Source: Nematostella vectensis
Lineage: Eukaryota; Cnidaria; Anthozoa; Actiniaria; Edwardsiidae
Assembly (NCBI RefSeq): GCF_932526225.1
Contig: NC_064039.1
Location: forward strand, 7,331,001-7,391,000
Length of the DNA stretch: 60,000 nt
Direction: 5' to 3'
The notes below the pieces were generated by a model. The model saw nothing but the letters and a program-made list of their open reading frames with translations. It searched no databases and had not been told where the DNA came from. Position numbers and translations under genes: made by a program. Shown piece after piece: positions 37,470-49,000 of the stretch (position 1 is its first letter; every line of letters begins with the position of its first letter).

Positions 37470-40400
37470 GCCGGGTGCAGTAGGTATAATTATGGTTGGA
37501 TGCAGGGGCCGTAGTTATGGGTAGATGCAGGGGGCGTAGTAATAGGTTGGTGCAGGGGGTGTAGTTATGGGTGGATGCAGGGGGCGTAGTTAGGGGTGGA
37601 TGCAGGGGGCGTAGTTATGGGTGGATGCAGGGGGCGTAGTTAGGGGTGGGTGCAGGGGGCGTAGTTATGGGTTGGTGCAGGGCGCGTAGTTATGGGTGGA
37701 TGCAGGGGGCGTAGTTATGGGTGGATGCAGGGGGCGTAGTTAGGGGCTGGTGCAGGGGGCGTAGTTATGGGTGGATGCAGGGGGCGTAGTTATGGGTGGA
37801 TGCAGGGGTCGTAGTTATGGGTTGGTGCAGGGGGCGTAGTTATGGGTGATAGTGCAGGGGGCGTAGTTATGGGTGGATGCAGGGGGCGTAGTTATGGGTT
37901 GGTGCAGGGGGCGTAGTTATGGGTGAGTGCAGGGGGCGTAGTTATGGGTTGGTGCAGGGGGCGTAGTTATGGGTGGATGCAGGGGGCGTAGTTATGGGTG
38001 GGTGCAGGGGGCGTAGTTATGGGTGGATGCAGGTGTCGTAGTTATTGGTTGGTGCAGGAGGCGTAGTTATGGGTTGGTGCAGGGGGCGTAGTTATGGGTG
38101 GATGCACGGGGCGAAGTTATGGGTTGGTGCAGGGGGCGTAGTTATAGGTGGATGCAGGAGGCGTAGTTATGGGTGGATACAGGGGGCGTAGTTATGGGTG
38201 AGTGCAGGAGGCGTAGTTATGGGTGGATACAGGGGGCGTAGTTAGGGGTTGGTGCAGGGGGCGTAGTTATGGGTGGATACAGGGGGCGTAGTTATGGGTG
38301 AGTGCAGGGGGCGTAGTTATGGGTGAGTGCAGGGGGCGTAGTTAGGGGTTGGTGCAGGGGGCGTAGTTAGGGGTTGGTGCAGGAGGCGTAGTTAGGGGTT
38401 GGTGCAGGGGGCGTAGTTATGGGTGGATGCACGGGGCGTAGTTATGGGTTGGTGCAGGGGGCGTAGTTATAGGTGGATGCAGGAGGCGTAGTTATGGGTG
38501 GATACAGGGGGCGTAGTTAGGGGTTGGTGCAGGGGGCGTAGTTATGGGTGGATACAGGGGGCGTAGTTAGGGGTTGGTGCAGGGGGCGTAGTTAGGGGTT
38601 GGTGCAGGGGGCGTAGTTATGGGTTGGTGCAGGGGGCGTAGTTATGGGTGGATGCAGGGGGCGTAGTTAGGGGTTGGTGCAGGGGGCGTAGTTATGGGTG
38701 GATACAGGGGGCGTAGTTATGGGTGAGTGCAGGGGGCGTAGTTATGGGTGGATACAGGGGGCGTAGTTAGGGGTGGATGCAGGGGGCGTAGTTAGGGGTT
38801 GGTGCAGGGGGCGTAGTTATGGGTGGATACAGGGGGCGTAGTTATGGGTGAGTGCAGGGGGCGTAGTTATGGGTGGATGCAGGGGGCGTAGTTAGGGGTT
38901 GGTGCAGGGGGCGTAGTTAGGGGTTGGTGCAGGGGGCGTAGTTATGGGTGGATGCACGGGGCGTAGTTAGGGGTTGGTGCAGGGGGCGTAGTTAAGGGTT
39001 GATGCAGGGGGCGTAGTTATGGGTGAGTGCAGGGGGTGTAGTTAGGGGTGGATGCAAGGGGCGTAGTTATGGGTTGGTGCAGGGTGCGTAGTTATAGGTG
39101 GATGCAGGAGGCGTAGTTATGGGTTGGTGCAGGAGGCGTAGTTAGGGGTTGGTGCAGGGGGCGAAGTTATGGGTGGATGCAGGAGGAGTAGTTATGGGTT
39201 GGTGCAGGAAGCGTAGTTATGGGTTGGTGCAGGAAGCGTAGTTATGGGTGGATGCAGGGGGAGTAGTTAGGGGTTGGTGCAGGGGGCGTAGTTATGGGTG
39301 GATACAGGGGGCGTAGTTATGGGTGAGTGCAGGGGGCGTAGTTATGGGTGGATACAGGGGGCGTAGTTATGGGTGGATGCAGGGGGCGTAGTTAGGGGTT
39401 GGTGCAGGGGGCGTAGTTATGGGTGGATACAGGGGGCGTAGTTATGGGTGAGTGCAGGGGGCGTAGTTATGGGTGGATGCAGGGGGCGTAGTTAGGGGTT
39501 GGTGCAGGGGGCGTAGTTAGGGGTCGGTGCAGGGGGCGTAGTTATGGGTGGATGCACGGGGCGTAGTTAGGGGTTGGTGCAGGGGGCGTAGTTAAGGGTT
39601 GATGCAGGGGGAGTAGTTATGGGTGAGTGCAGGGGGTGTAGTTAGGGGTGGATGCAAGGGGCGTAGTTATGGGTTGGTGCAGGGTGCGTAGTTATAGGTG
39701 GATGCAGGAGGCGTAGTTATGGGTTGGTGCAGGAAGCGTAGTTATGGGTTGGTGCAGGGGGCGTAGTTATGGGTTGGTGCAGGGGGCGTAGTTAGGGGTT
39801 GGTGCAGGGGGCGTAGTTATGGGTGGATGCAGGGGGCGTAGTTATGGGTTGGTGCAGGGGGCGTAGTTAGGGGTGGGTGCAGGGGGCGTAGTTATGGGTT
39901 GGTGCAGGGGGCGTAGTTATGGGTGGATGCAGGAGGCGTAGTTATGGGTTGGTGCAGGGGGCGTAGTTAGGGGTTGGTGCAGGGGGCGTAGTTATGGGTG
40001 GATGCAAGGGGCGTAGTTAGGGGTTGGTGCAGGGGGCGAAGTTATGGGTGGATGCAGGAGGAGTAGTTATGGGTTGGTGCAGGAAGCGTAGTTATGGGTT
40101 GGTGCAGGGGGCGTAGTTATGGGTTGGTGCAGGGGGCGTAGTTAGGGGTTGGTGCAGGGGGCGTAGTTATGGGTGGATGCAGGGGGCGTAGTTATGGGTT
40201 GGTGCAGGGGGCGTAGTTATGGGTTGGTGCAGGGGGCGTAGTTATGGGGGAGTGCAGGGGGCGTAGTTATGGGTTGGTGCAGGGGGCGTAGTTATGGGTG
40301 GATGCAGGGGGCGTAGTTATGGGTGGATGCAGGAGGCGTAGTTATGGGTGGATGCAGGAGGCGTAGTTATGGGTGAGTGCAGGGTGCGTAGTTATGGGTT

Positions 40401-43400
40401 GGTGCAGGGGGCGTAGTTAGGGGTTGGTGCAGGGGGCGTAGTTATAGGTGGATGCAAGGGGCGTAGTTAGGGGTTGGTGCAGGGGGCGAAGTTATGGGTG
40501 GATGCAGGAGGAGTAGTTATGGGTTGGTGCAGGAAGCGTAGTTATGGGTTGGTGCAGGGGGCGTAGTTATGGGTTGGTGCAGGGGGCGTAGTTAGGGGTT
40601 GGTGCAGGGGGCGTAGTTATGGGTGGATGCAGGGGGCGTAGTTATGGGTTGGTGCAGGGAACGTAGTTATTGGTGAGTGCAGGGGGCGTAGTTATGGGTG
40701 GATGCAGGAGGCGTAGTTATGGGTGAGTGCAGGGGGCGTAGTTATGGGTGGATGCAGGGGGCGTAGTTATGGGTGGGTGCAGGGGGCGTAGTTAGGGGTG
40801 GATTTAAGGGGCGTAGTTTTGGGTTGGTGCAGGGGGTGTAGTTATGGGTGGATGCAGGGGGCGTAGTTATGGGTTGGTGCAGGGGGCGTAGTTATGGGTG
40901 AGTGCAGGGGGCGTAGTTATGGGTGGATGCAGGGGGCGTAGTTATGGGTGGGTGCAGGGGGCGTAGTTAGGGGTGGATTCAAGGGGCGTAGTTTTGGGTT
41001 GGTGCAGGGGGCGTAGTTATGGGTGGATGCAGGGGGCGTAGTTATGGGTGGGTGCAGGGGGCGTAGTTAGGGGTGGATTTAAGGGGCGTAGTTTTGGGTT
41101 GGTGCAGGGGGTGTAGTTATGGGTGGATGCAGGGGGCGTAGTTATGGGTTGGTGCAGGGGGCGTAGTTATGGGTGAGTGCAGGGGGCGTAGTTATGGGTG
41201 GATGCAGGGGGCGTAGTTATGGGTGGGTGCAGGGGGCGTAGTTAGGGGTGGATTCAAGGGGCGTAGTTTTGGGTTGGTGCAGGGGGCGTAGTTATGGGTG
41301 GATGCAGGGGGCGTAGTTATGGGTTGGTGCAGGGGGCGTAGTTATGGGTGAGTGCAGGGGGCGTAGTTATGGGTGGATGCAGGGGGCGTAGTTATGGATG
41401 GGTGCAGGGGGCGTAGTTAGGGGTGGATTCAAGGGGCGTAGTTTTGGGTTGGTGCAGGGGGCGTAGTTATGGGTGGATGCAGGGGGCGTAGTTATGGGTT
41501 GGTGCAGGGGGCGTAGTTATGGGTTGGTGCAGGGGGCGTAGTTATGGGTTGGTGCAGGAGGCGTAGTTATGGGTGGATGCAGGGGGCGTAGTTATGGGTT
41601 GGTGCAGGAAGCGTAGTTATGGGTTGGTGCAGGGGGCGTAGTTATGGGTTGGTGCAGGGGGCGTAGTTAGGGGTTGGTGCAGGGGGCGTAGTTATGGGTG
41701 GATGCAAGGGGCGTAGTTAGGGGTTGGTGCAGTGGGCGAAGTTATGGGTGGATGCAGGAGGAGTAGTTATGGGTTGGTGCATGAAGCGTTGTTATGGGTT
41801 GGTGCAGGGGGCGTAGTTATGGGTTGGTGCAGGGGGCGTAGTTAGGGGTTGGTGCAGGGGGCGTAGTTATGGGTGGATGCAGGGGGCGTAGTTATGGGTT
41901 GGTGCAGGGGGCGTAGTTATGGGTGGATGCAGGGGGCGTAGTTATGGGTGGATGAAGGTGGCGTAGTTATGGGTTGGTGCAGGAGGCGTAGTTATGGGTT
42001 GGTGCAGGGGGCGTAGTTAGGGGTTGGTGCAGGGGGCGTAGTTATGGGTTGGTGCAGGGGGCGTAGTTATGGGTGGATGCAGGGGGCGTAGTTATGGGTG
42101 GATGCAGGAGGCGTAGTTATGGGTTGGTGCAGGAGGCGTAGTTATGGGTTGGTGCAGGGGGCGTAGTTATGGGTTGGTGCAGGGGGCGTAGTTATGGGTG
42201 AGTGCAGGGGGTGTAGTTAGGGGTGGATTCAAGGGGCGTAGTTATGGGTGGATGCAGGGGACGTAGTTATGGGTTGGTGCAGGAGGCGTAGTTATGGGTT
42301 GGTGCAGGGGGCGTAGTTATGGGTGGATGCAGGGGGCGTAGTTATGGGTTGGTGCAGGAGGCGTAGTTATGGGTTGGTGCAGGGGGCGTAGTTATGGGTT
42401 GGTGCAGGGGGCGTAGTTATGGGTTGGTGCAGGGGGCGTAGTTATGGGTGGATGCAGGGGGCGTAGTTATGGGTGGATGCAGGAGGCGTAGTTATGGGTT
42501 GGTGCAGGAGGCGTAGTTATTTGTTGGTGCAGGAGGCGTAGTTATGGGTTGGTGCAGGAGGCGTAGTTATGGGTTGGTGCAGGAGGCGTAGTTAGGGGTG
42601 AGTGCAGGGGGCGTAGTTATGGGTTGGTGCAGGAGGCGTAGTTATGGGTAGATGCAGGAGGCGTAGTTATGGGTTGGTGCAGGGGGCGTAGTTAGGGGTT
42701 GGTGCAGGGGGCGTAGTTATGGGTGGATGCAGGAGTCGTAGTTATGGGTGGATGCAGGGGGCGTAGTTATGGGTTGGTGCAGGGGGCGTAGTTATGGGTT
42801 GGTGCAGGGGGCGTAGTTATGGGTGAGTGCAGGGGGTGTAGTTAGGGGTGGATTCAAGGGGCGTAGTTATGGGTGGATGCAGGGGACGTAGTTATGGGTT
42901 GGTGCAGGAGGCGTAGTTATGGGTTGGTGCAGGGGGCGTAGTTATGGGTGGATGCAGGGGGCGTAGTTATGGGTTGGTGCAGGAGGCGTAGTTATGGGTT
43001 GGTGCAGGGGGCGTAGTTATGGGTTGGTGCAGGGGGCGTAGTTATGGGTTGGTGCAGGAGGCGTAGTTATGGGTTGGTGCAGGAGGCGTAGTTAGGGGTG
43101 AGTGCAGGGGGCGTAGTTATGGGTTGGTGCAGGAGGCGTAGTTATGGGTAGATGCAGGAGGCGTAGTTATGGGTTGGTGCAGGGGGCGTAGTTAGGGGTT
43201 GGTGCAGGGGGCGTAGTTATGGGTGGATGCAGGAGGCGTAGTTATGGGTGGATGCAGGGGGCGTAGTTATGGGTTGGTGCAGGAGGCGTAGTTATGGGTT
43301 GGTGCAGGGGGCGTAGTTAGGGGTTGGTGCAGGGGGCGTAGTTATGGGTTGGTGCAGGGGGCGTAGTTATGGGTGGATGCAGGGGGCGTAGTTATGGGTG

Positions 43401-44560
43401 GATGCAGGAGGCGTAGTTATGGGTGAGTGCAGGGGGCGTAGTTATGGGTGGATGCAGGAGGCGTAGTTATGGGTTGGTGCAGGGGGCGTAGTTATGGGTT
43501 GGTGCAGGGGGCGTAGTTATGGGTTGCTGCAGGAGGCGTAGTTAGGGGTGAGTGCAGGGGGCGTAGTTATGGGTTGGTGCAGGAGGCGTAGTTATGGGTA
43601 GATGCAGGAGGCGTAGTTATGGGTTGGTGCAGGGGGCGTAGTTAGGGGTTGGTGCAGGGGGCGTAGTTATGGGTGGATGCAGGGGGCGTAGTTATGGGTG
43701 GATGCAGGGGGCGTAGTTATGGGTGGATGCAGGAGGCGTAGTTATGGGTTGGTGCAGGGGGCGTAGTTAGGGGTTGGTGCAGGGGGCGTAGTTTTGGGTG
43801 GATGCAGGGGCCGTATATATGGTTTGGTGCGGGGGGCGTAGTTATGGGTGGATGCAGGGGGCGTAGTTATGGGTTGGTGCAGGGGCCGTAGTTATGGGTA
43901 GATGCAGGGGGCGTAGTTAGGGGCTGGTGCAGGGGGCGTAGTTAGGGGTTGGTGCAGGGGGCGTAGTTAGGGGTTGGTGCAGGGGGCGTAGTTATGTGTG
44001 GGTGCATTGAACTTAAAAGGTGTAGTTGTGTGTGGGTGCAGTGGACTTAAAGGGGCGTAGTTATGGGTTGGTGCAGGGGGCGTAGTTAGGGGTTGGTGCA
44101 GGGGGCGTAGTTATGGGTGGATGCAGGGGGCGTAGTTATGGGTGGATGCAGGGGGCGTAGTTATGGGTGGATGCAGGAGGCGTAGTTATGGGTTGGTGCA
44201 GGGGGCGTAGTTAGGGGTTGGTGCAGGGGGCGTAGTTTTGGGTGGATGCAGGGGCCGTATATATGGTTTGGTGCGGGGGGCGTAGTTATGGGTGGATGCA
44301 GGGGGCGTAGTTATGGGTTGGTGCAGGGGCCGTAGTTATGGGTAGATGCAGGGGGCGTAGTTAGGGGCTGGTGCAGGGGGCGTAGTTAGGGGTTGGTGCA
44401 GGGGGCGTAGTTAGGGGTTGGTGCAGGGGGCGTAGTTATGTGTGGGTGCAGGGAACTTAAAAGGTGTATTTTTGTGTGGGTGCAGTGGACTTAAAGGGGC
44501 GTAGTTATGGGTGGGGGCAGGGGGTGTAGTTGTGGATGGGTGCAGGGAGCGTAGTTGCGT
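37470..44560. repeat. 7.1-kb minisatellite of a 25-bp G-rich unit
   Basis: Roughly 280 tandem copies; core TGCAGGGGGCGTAGTTAT preceded by GGGTTGG or GGGTGGA. Variants (GGGTGAG, CAGGAGGCG, GGATTCAAGG, GTTAGGG) recur in blocks, so higher-order units exist; for example the block at about 43790-44020 recurs at about 44230-44460. The + strand is strongly G-rich. Stop triplets occur in every frame, so it is non-coding. Edge units are decayed (AGGGGCGGATT near 37441, AGGGGCAGATG near 44562). Confidence 0.97.
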
Positions 44561-45885
44561 ATCTAGGGGCAGATGAAGAGGACGTCGCTAGGCTGAGGCA
44601 TATGCGATGGATTGTGGGAGGTTCACTATAGATTAGGGGTAAGGCTGCATAATATTAATTATGGGGTGGCACGCGATGGATTGTGGACTCAGCTATACGA
44701 GGTTGACCAAGGGCTGTAGAATAGTCCCGTTGTTACTGAGGTGTCCCCTATTCAAGCTATCCTGCAGCCCTTGGCAAGGCCGTGCTTCATTCATTTGTTT
44801 TGCACAAGCTGGATAGCAGCAAGGAGGGATGGAAATCAAAGGTATAGAGGGGAAGGCTGATGGGGGGGATAATTAAGGGAGGAGGGGGAGAGGGGGATCA
44901 AATGGTACGAGTCAGCGGTTTTTATTTTTATTACCCCCTGCAATGTTCAGCCACACAGATTGGTTTCAGCCCTTTGCTAACTTTGATAACTTCTCATATT
45001 CTCTCGATAAATGAGCCTGATAGAAAAATTTGACAGGTTTTATGCTGTTAATAAGTTGGTTACGAGCGGCTTCGGTCTATTAGCTTGTCCTTATGGAGCC
45101 AGATATGTAAGGTATTTTTTACAAAAAAGCCTCACTCGTCACATACTTTAAATCCAGCATATACCTACAGCGCACACATAACATATTCATGTTTTTTTTT
45201 TTCATATAAAACACGTTACTTGAAGTAGCTCAATAAAATCGTTTATATTTATAAAATAATAAATTTGCATATTAAATTTTTTTGTGATTTAGGTTCGACC
45301 TAAGGTTTCACAAAGCCTCTGCACCCCAATATCGTACATTTTTTTATTCGTCATTTAATCTAGAAACTCTAAATAAAGAAAAGAAAAAAAAGAAAAAAGA
45401 AATATGAAGAAAAAAAGGAAAAAAAGAATAAAAGTATCTTTTGGCTTTCTAGTATCACCAATATTCTCACTACCAATTATAAAAATTATGTAATATGTGC
45501 ACATTTTACATTTATTGTCCGGTGCGAACCTTTTTAATATTAAGAAGCAAGAAACTCTTGCCCATATTCTGCAGTAACATGCTAAAAAAATTAAAGGTTC
45601 ACCTTCTACATAGCGCATACCATCCGTTGCTTGTTTTCGATAGGAAAATCATTGTTCTGCGCTGATTTCTTGTGATCTACTGTTTCCGTATTTTGTTTGC
45701 ACCTATATGTGATGTATGAAAAAATCTCTTTATTCCTCTGACATATCTGGCAGTCATATTCGTCTGTGAGCCGCGCTTTCATCTTCTGTGATATGCAGTC
45801 TAGTCAGTCTTTATCATAACAAAATCTCAGCAAACCGTTATTTGGCTCTTTGGGGCTGTTTGCCCCTTCTCTGATTGCAGTTTGA

Positions 45886-46050
45886 GTAGGCAATGTTTAT
45901 TGGCGCTAACTCAGATAGCGTTTCTATTAAGCAGGTTATTAGAGCTGGCTCTGGTATTTTTTCTTTAAGCAGGTTATTGTTTCTGGCTCTGATAGTGTTC
46001 CTAGTAAGCAAGTTTTATTGGCGCTGACTCTGATAGTGAATCCAGTACGC
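45886..46050. repeat. Four imperfect ~40-bp repeats overlapping the gene D stop codon
   Basis: Units share the words AGCAGGTTATT, GCTGGCTCTG and GATAGTG in order. The last unit (about 46010-46050) includes the final codons and stop of gene D (minus strand), the other three lie in its presumed 3' UTR. Confidence 0.65.
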
Positions 46051-49000
46051 CAAGAAAAAAATACTGTAGGAAATGGGAAAGAAGTAGCGTGAGAAGCGAT
46101 CGATCCAGTGGGTCTTGCTAGGCTCGGCGGGTTTACGATTGGCGATACTGCCGTCTGACTTGTGTAGCTGTTGAAATAAAGGAAACAGTTTTTTTAATGA
46201 CAGTAACTGCTAATAGCTCAACTTCTTTTCGTGATAATTTTTTTTTTGCGCCGTCAGGGACGGCGGACAGGGAGGGGCAGGTTGGGGCGCTCGCCCCCTC
46301 CCCCCCCCACACACACACACTTCTGTGAGCGGAAGTTTGTTTTTTAATGAACGCGCGGTTTTTACCTAAATTGTGACACAAGTGTTGCATGTATATCGAT
46401 TTATAAAAAAAAAAAAAACGATAATACATTTTTAACTGTTTATCATTTCTTATCTGCATTCTATGTCAAAACCAGGTACCCCCTCCCCACCCCTTCCGAA
46501 TCGCAATCCCTTCAACTCCATCCTCCCCCCCCCCCCCCCCCCCCCCGGCCACTCCCCCCATTTTGCCATCCCTGAAGCTTATCGTTCACTTCGTTAAACT
46601 ATCAAGGTGGCCACGAAAGCGTTTGTCGAACTGGAAAGAATCGGTTTCTCACTGGGACAGATTAATAATGTGCTAAAAAAAGGCCAATCACGCCGCCATT
46701 TTATGCTCCCGTTCAATGCCGAGTCACACAAAGCATCCATTTCCATCGGCTAATTCAAGCGAGTAACCAAGATATTTTCAATCAAATATCGTCAATAAAG
46801 TATCAGACTTCATTTGTAGATTGTTATTTTGAAGTTTCCTTGCGAATAAACCTCTGTACTTTCAATGATAAACAATAACAAAGGAGTGGTTGATCGACAT
46901 TATTTAAGACCCCTGTGGCGGTGTTGTGCTCTGACGATGCCTTTGGCCTTTGTTGCCAAATTTGTCGCCCATCTAGGGGAGGGAGAGTCGGATTGTTGTT
47001 CCATGACTTACTCACCTGGGCTTCTTCGGGAATCGAGTAGGTTCTGAAGAGCATGGGAAAACACTTGGTGAATCGACTCGGGGAGTTCAAAACTATGATG
47101 TATTCGATTAAAGCAGCAAAGATGAATCCGAAGGATATCAACATAAAGTGGTCGATAGACTTCATGTAGCTCACCTGGGAATAGAAAGGGAAGACGTTAT
47201 CTCACGTGCAGTTAAAGATATAAAAAAGACATGCGGTGGCTCAACACTGCAAGCAACCACCAAGGCACGTAAGGAAAACTTTGAGTAAGAAAACATGTGA
47301 AATATCAGACTAATAAAAAAGAGCTTACAAGAAAAGAACAAGGCGGTTCAGCAGGAAAGGGAGCAAAGAGATTAGGAAATCATTATCAACAGTATCATTA
47401 TGCCTTGTTATATAAGACATCAAGTTGAACTGACCTCATATACGCAAAATGGAATAGTTTACAACTACAGTATTTTAGATTTCATTACAAACCCCCAAAC
47501 CTGCGATTTCATTTGCTCGTGAGCCTTGCCGATAATTAATATCTTATTTTAATGTCAGTATTTGCAAATTTGAAGCATTGGTGATTATGTTCGCCAAAGA
47601 TCAGATCGATCGCACGCTTTGAAGAGGATACTAAACGGGTTTCAATTTGAATGAATTTTTAAAAGCAATTACCCACAAAAGGCCTTGGACAGGCATAGGC
47701 GTCCAAGAGAATTTATCGGCACCATCCTTTTAAATAGCCAATGCTAGGAAAGGCGTGAGACTTGGAGTGAGGGGTGGGCAAGCCCCAGTCCCCCACGAGC
47801 TACCTCCCATCACAAGCCCCAGTCCCCCACGAGCTACCTCCCCGATCACAAACACTTTATCATATTCTTTTATCATATGGTGGAAGTCATAGCACAGGCC
47901 ATTACTTATTTACTAAACTTTTTCCATTAATCATTAGCGTCATGCGTTTAAGGTACAAAAAGTATAAAGCGTACATTTTACTTAAAAGGCAGAAAACATG
48001 CAATTTCCTTCCACAGATGGCTTAAATATCAAAACACGTTGTACAAACCCCCTTTATTTCATTGCCTTTTTCCCTCTGCAAGAAAGAAAATGCAGAAGAG
48101 TAAATAATACATCTTGTCCTTTTGCCCATCTCCTCGCTAACGAATTTGAAGCCATTGTACGCTTATATACTCGATTTCCTTGCCAATCCCAAGCATTAGT
48201 TCAGTACTAAAAGCAGTTAGGTCCGACTACAGGAGTTAACGTTTTAGCGACATGTTAACATGTCATAAGCCAGCTTTCCATGAAATCAAGCAATTCGCGC
48301 ACGGATGTGTCACGTTTATAAGATGTCGCACACCTTAGGTATTCCCGAGTCACACACATTAGTTCTATAGTGTCACGCACCTTAGTCATTCCCATGTCAC
48401 GCACACTAGTTCTATAGTGTCACGCACCTTAGTCATTCCCATGTCACGCACACTAGTTCTATAGTGTCACGCACCTTAGGCATTCCCGTGTCACGCACAC
48501 TAGTTCTATAGTGTCACGCACCTTAGGCATTCCCGTGTCACACACACTAGTTCTATAGTGTCACGCACCATAGGCATTCCCGTGTCACGCAAACTAGTTC
48601 TATAGTGTCACGCACCTTAGGCATTCCCGTGTCACGCACATTAGTTCTATAGTGTCACGCACCTTAGGCATTCCCGTGTCACACACATTAGTTCTATAGT
48701 GTCACGCACCTTAGGCATTCCTGTGTCACGCGCATTAGTTCTATAGTGTCACGCACCTTAGGCATTCCCGAGTCACGCACACTCCTCCTCTTGCGTCACA
48801 AACCATAGGCGTTACAGAGTCACGCACACTCGTCCTCTAGTGTCACGCACCTTAGGCATTCCCGAGTCACGCACACTCGTCCTCTTGCGTCACAGACCAT
48901 AGGCGTTACAGAGTCACGCACACTCGTCCTCTAGTGTCACGCACCCTAGGCATTCCCGAGTCACGCACACTCGTCCTCTTGCCTTACGCACCTTAGGCAT

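Larger units (their letters stand above)
33695..46014. other. Spacer between the convergent genes C and D
   Basis: 12.3 kb between the two 3' ends. A polyadenylation-type AATAAA lies at 34196-34201. It includes an inverted-repeat element (35028-35483), a 29-bp array (35567-35895), the 7.1-kb 25-bp array (37470-44560) and a short repeat by the gene D stop. The stretch 35990-37440 shows no gene. A B-box-like TGATTCGAACC (antisense) lies near 36437 without a foldable tRNA. Confidence 0.6.

Noticed and set aside
37470-44560. CRISPR-like array
   Set aside because: Units are contiguous 25-mers without unique spacers, in a eukaryotic setting; it is a minisatellite.
46014-46019. AATAAA on the minus strand as gene D poly(A) signal
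   Set aside because: It overlaps the stop codon, which leaves almost no 3' UTR; a later signal is more likely.
46824-47015. Extension of gene D exon 8 past its donor as the true C-terminus
   Set aside because: It would lack M4; the donor CCCAG/GTGAGT and the M4 exon at 46015-46167 give a complete subunit.
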